From the NCBI GenBank assembly GCA_016291275.1, contig JAEEWY010000067.1:1-7976 (forward strand): a stretch of DNA of 7,976 nucleotides, given 5' to 3'. This stretch comes from Methanobrevibacter sp. GTDB lineage: Archaea > Methanobacteriota > Methanobacteria > Methanobacteriales > Methanobacteriaceae. Positions 6,762 through 7,976 of this stretch are shown here, one piece after another. Numbering within the stretch: the first letter of the stretch is position 1; each line of letters starts with the position of its first letter. Position numbers and translations under genes: made by a program. The notes under the pieces were generated by a model. The model was not told the origin of the DNA and did not search any database. It saw only the letters and a program-made list of their open reading frames with translations.

Positions 6762-6781
6762 TATTTAGATATACCTAAATA
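6762..6781. repeat. Near-perfect palindrome, operator-like or part of a terminator
   Basis: TATTTAGATATACCTAAATA is self-complementary at 9 of 10 pairs. It starts 13 bases past the stop codon of the minus-strand gene at 6794-7123 and is followed on that strand by a T5 run, so it may be a weak terminator. Its core, TTTAGGTATATCTAAA on the minus strand, also resembles the TTAGG...CCTAA half-sites of DtxR-family metal regulators, with one mismatch to a symmetric site. The terminator reading is the simpler one. Confidence 0.45.
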
Positions 6782-6793
6782 TATCTGATTAAA

Positions 6794-7123
6794 TCAATTT
6801 TCTAAATTGGATTCAATGTCTGTAGATTCAAGCTTCATTATAACTGGCCTTAATCCGTCATTGCAGGATACAATAGCTACTCCAGGGGTTTTAATCCAGT
6901 CCTCATAATACCATATTTCACTTGCACCATGAGCCAATGCAAACACATATTGATAAATCGCCTTCCACGCTTCATCACAAAATCCTTCAGGTTTTGCATA
7001 ATCTGCATAATAGACTTCACCCTCTTTCATTAAGGGACAGATGGATAATCCTTCAACACCATATTCCTTAGCAAGATCCTCTTGAAATGTAGTCTTTAAA
7101 ATTGTAATCTTAACTTTCTTCAT
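6794..7123 (-). CDS. TIGR04076 family small protein, function unknown
   Basis: This 109-residue protein matches my recall of the TIGR04076 family, small proteins found in methanogens and anaerobic bacteria. Hallmarks are the opening MKKVKITILKTTF, the central YADYAKPEGFCDEAW, the helix YVFALAHGA and the closing SCNDGLRPVIMKLE. Three cysteines, C29 (in ICPL), C49 and C87, sit in these conserved segments and could bind metal or carry redox chemistry; that is inference, as no reaction is established to my knowledge. Length is normal and no signal or membrane segment is visible, so it should be cytoplasmic. No GGTG-like ribosome binding site precedes the ATG. A TATA-like box is centred about 29 bases upstream, so the mRNA may be leaderless. 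It lies upstream of gltX on the same strand but 371 bases away, so co-transcription is doubtful. Confidence 0.85.
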   Translation of the reverse strand: MKKVKITILKTTFQEDLAKEYGVEGLSICPLMKEGEVYYADYAKPEGFCDEAWKAIYQYVFALAHGASEIWYYEDWIKTPGVAIVSCNDGLRPVIMKLESTDIESNLEN

Positions 7124-7146
7124 AATTAGAAATTAGTTGTTTTTAG

Positions 7147-7158
7147 TAATTATAATTA
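7147..7158 (-). promoter_or_regulatory. TATA-like box for the TIGR04076-type gene
   Basis: TAATTATAATTA is centred about 29 bases before the ATG at 7123, near the distance expected between a TATA box and a transcription start lying at or next to the start codon. No Shine-Dalgarno-like sequence occurs in between, consistent with a leaderless or near-leaderless mRNA. Confidence 0.35.
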
Positions 7159-7239
7159 ATGTTATGTAGATAAGTTGCACTAAATAAATGAGATTTCTGA
7201 TATAAATTAATATAAATAAAAAACCAATTAATAATTTTA

Positions 7240-7255
7240 TAAGTATTGATACTTA
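7240..7255. repeat. Operator-like palindrome
   Basis: TAAGTAT and ATACTTA flank a TG spacer, giving exact 7-base arms. The size and short spacer suit a dimeric helix-turn-helix regulator. It is about 115 bases before the start of the minus-strand gene and over 440 from the plus-strand gene, so any regulatory role more likely concerns the former. Confidence 0.45.
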
Positions 7256-7292
7256 AATATAATTTAATCAATCATCTTTTTAATTAAAATAA

Positions 7293-7315
7293 ATGAAAAA
7301 TTTTATGAAAAATTT
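7293..7315. repeat. Tandem 11-mer ATGAAAAATTT, 12-base period
   Basis: ATGAAAAATTT occurs at 7293-7303 and 7305-7315, separated by one T. It is a low-complexity repeat, probably from slippage. Confidence 0.55.
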
Positions 7316-7582
7316 ACTATATGAAACTATGTAAAAAATGCTGATTTTTCAATTAAGAAATTTCGAAATCGAAATAATGTTTTTAGCAACAAAATTTCAA
7401 AAATTTTACAGTAGAAATACACCTCTCTCTAATATATGAAAATTTTTGTCAAATAATGAATTCTCTTTATAAAGAACTGTAAAAAAATAAACTAATTATA
7501 AATATTAGGCAATTAATAAAATTATATGATGAAGAGATAAATCAATTTTTTCAAGACAGACATTCAATGACAAAAAATATCA

Positions 7583-7692
7583 ATATATAAAGAAAAACAT
7601 GTGAAAAAATATCTATTGTATACATTGAAACTGAATTGAAAATTCTCTATGAACAAGAAAATAATTTACAAATACTAAAATATAATAGGTGG
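7583..7692 (+). promoter_or_regulatory. TATA-like box and ribosome binding site for the truncated gene
   Basis: AGGTGG at 7687-7692 is a strong ribosome binding site, eight bases before the ATG at 7701. ATATATAA at 7583-7590 is the closest good TATA-like box, predicting transcription near 7613 and a leader of about 90 bases. A second candidate is the palindrome TCTTTATAAAGA at 7464-7475, which would give a leader of about 200 bases. Confidence 0.45.
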
Positions 7693-7700
7693 AATTTAAA

Positions 7701-7976
7701 ATGGATGGAAGATTAGATATAGATTCCTTTGAAAAGGCCATAAACGGTTTAAATAAGAATTTAAGTGATGTGGGATTGCTCTTTAGAGCAAATATGCCAC
7801 TCCTTGCAACAGACGCTACCCAAGAAACCAAGGAAAATTGTGTTGACAAGATGTCTGATAGAATAGCGGAATTGCTTGATTCATTTAGGGAAAGCTATTC
7901 CTACTACAATGACTTTTATGAAAAGATGAAAGAGAACATCAGAAATGACAATATTGAAAATCCAGAGGAATACGAT
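7701..7976 (+). CDS. Unrecognised protein, 3' end beyond the window
   Basis: An open frame starts at the ATG at 7701 and runs 92 codons to the window edge without a stop, so it is incomplete. The strong AGGTGG upstream and a composition less A/T-extreme than the gap before it support a real gene. The visible part begins MDGRLDIDSFEKAINGLNKN and is mostly charged and amphipathic, probably helical, with a Tyr-rich stretch (SYSYYNDFY) about two-thirds along and one cysteine (C47). There is no signal peptide, membrane segment or catalytic motif in the visible part. I do not recognise the family and assign no function. A reverse frame across 7613-7849 overlaps it but has no ribosome binding site. 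Confidence 0.7.
   Translation, partial: MDGRLDIDSFEKAINGLNKNLSDVGLLFRANMPLLATDATQETKENCVDKMSDRIAELLDSFRESYSYYNDFYEKMKENIRNDNIENPEEYD

Larger units (their letters stand above)
6423..6793. other. 371-base gap upstream of gltX, rich in inverted repeats
   Basis: No coding frame is supported; candidate frames run fewer than 10 codons. The gap holds the gltX ribosome binding site (GTGAT, 6427-6431 on the minus strand), a T7 run in the likely leader (6448-6454), a 20-base palindrome (6494-6513), a TATA-like stretch on the minus strand (about 6536-6546), a three-armed repeat (6606-6660) and another palindrome just after the upstream gene (6762-6781). A promoter at 6536-6546 would give gltX a leader of about 90 bases. 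Confidence 0.55.
7124..7700. other. 577-base divergent gap between two gene starts
   Basis: This gap separates two divergently read genes. I find no supported coding frame: the longest candidate on the plus strand (7338-7439, 33 codons) has no ribosome binding site and an unremarkable composition. No tRNA or recognised RNA fold was seen. It contains a spaced palindrome (7240-7255), a tandem repeat (7293-7315), a TATA-containing palindrome (7464-7475), and promoter signals near both ends. Confidence 0.55.

Noticed and set aside
7391..7407. Inverted repeat AAAATTT/AAATTTT.
   Set aside because: Pure A/T low-complexity sequence; such repeats are expected by chance here.
7338..7439. Possible 33-residue small protein on the plus strand.
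   Set aside because: No ribosome binding site, A/T-extreme composition and no recognisable pattern.
7613..7849. 78-codon minus-strand frame across the start of the truncated gene.
   Set aside because: No ribosome binding site, and it overlaps a plus-strand frame that has a strong AGGTGG and open reading to the edge.
1..7976. CRISPR array, insertion sequence, tRNA or rRNA gene, defence cluster.
   Set aside because: No regularly spaced repeats, transposase, cloverleaf-like segment or defence-type domain was found on either strand.

Overview
The window looks like chromosomal DNA of a methanogenic archaeon of the Methanobacteriales, most likely Methanobrevibacter or a close relative. The reasons are very AT-rich DNA with almost pure A/T gaps, an archaeal-type glutamyl-tRNA synthetase, Shine-Dalgarno sequences of the GGTGA type a few bases before start codons, TATA-like boxes in place of bacterial -35/-10 promoters, and U-tract terminators. 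Genus is inferred from overall character; no rRNA gene is present to settle it.

Layout, left to right. 1-366 has no gene but holds short repeats and promoter signals for the next gene. 367-2235 (+) encodes a 622-residue, membrane-anchored, highly charged protein of unknown function with a small beta-rich C-terminal domain. It converges with a minus-strand run of three separately terminated genes: a UDP-glucuronate decarboxylase-like SDR enzyme (2452-3399), a family 2 glycosyltransferase with a coiled-coil tail (3464-4648), and gltX (4752-6422). A 371-base gap (6423-6793) follows, with several inverted repeats including a set of mutually exclusive hairpins. Then comes a small TIGR04076-type protein (6794-7123, minus), a 577-base gap, and the start of an unrecognised plus-strand gene (7701 to the window edge).

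Function. The SDR enzyme and the glycosyltransferase form a plausible sugar-nucleotide and glycan pair: one would make UDP-xylose (or a related UDP-pentose), the other would transfer a sugar to a surface glycan. A U10 tract and a TATA-like box between them suggest separate transcripts. gltX is housekeeping. No mobile element, CRISPR array, tRNA or rRNA was found.

I see no clear new multi-gene system. The items most worth a second look are the anchored charged protein at 367-2235, the alternative-hairpin element at 6606-6660, the repeat pair at 246-306, and the truncated gene at 7701.
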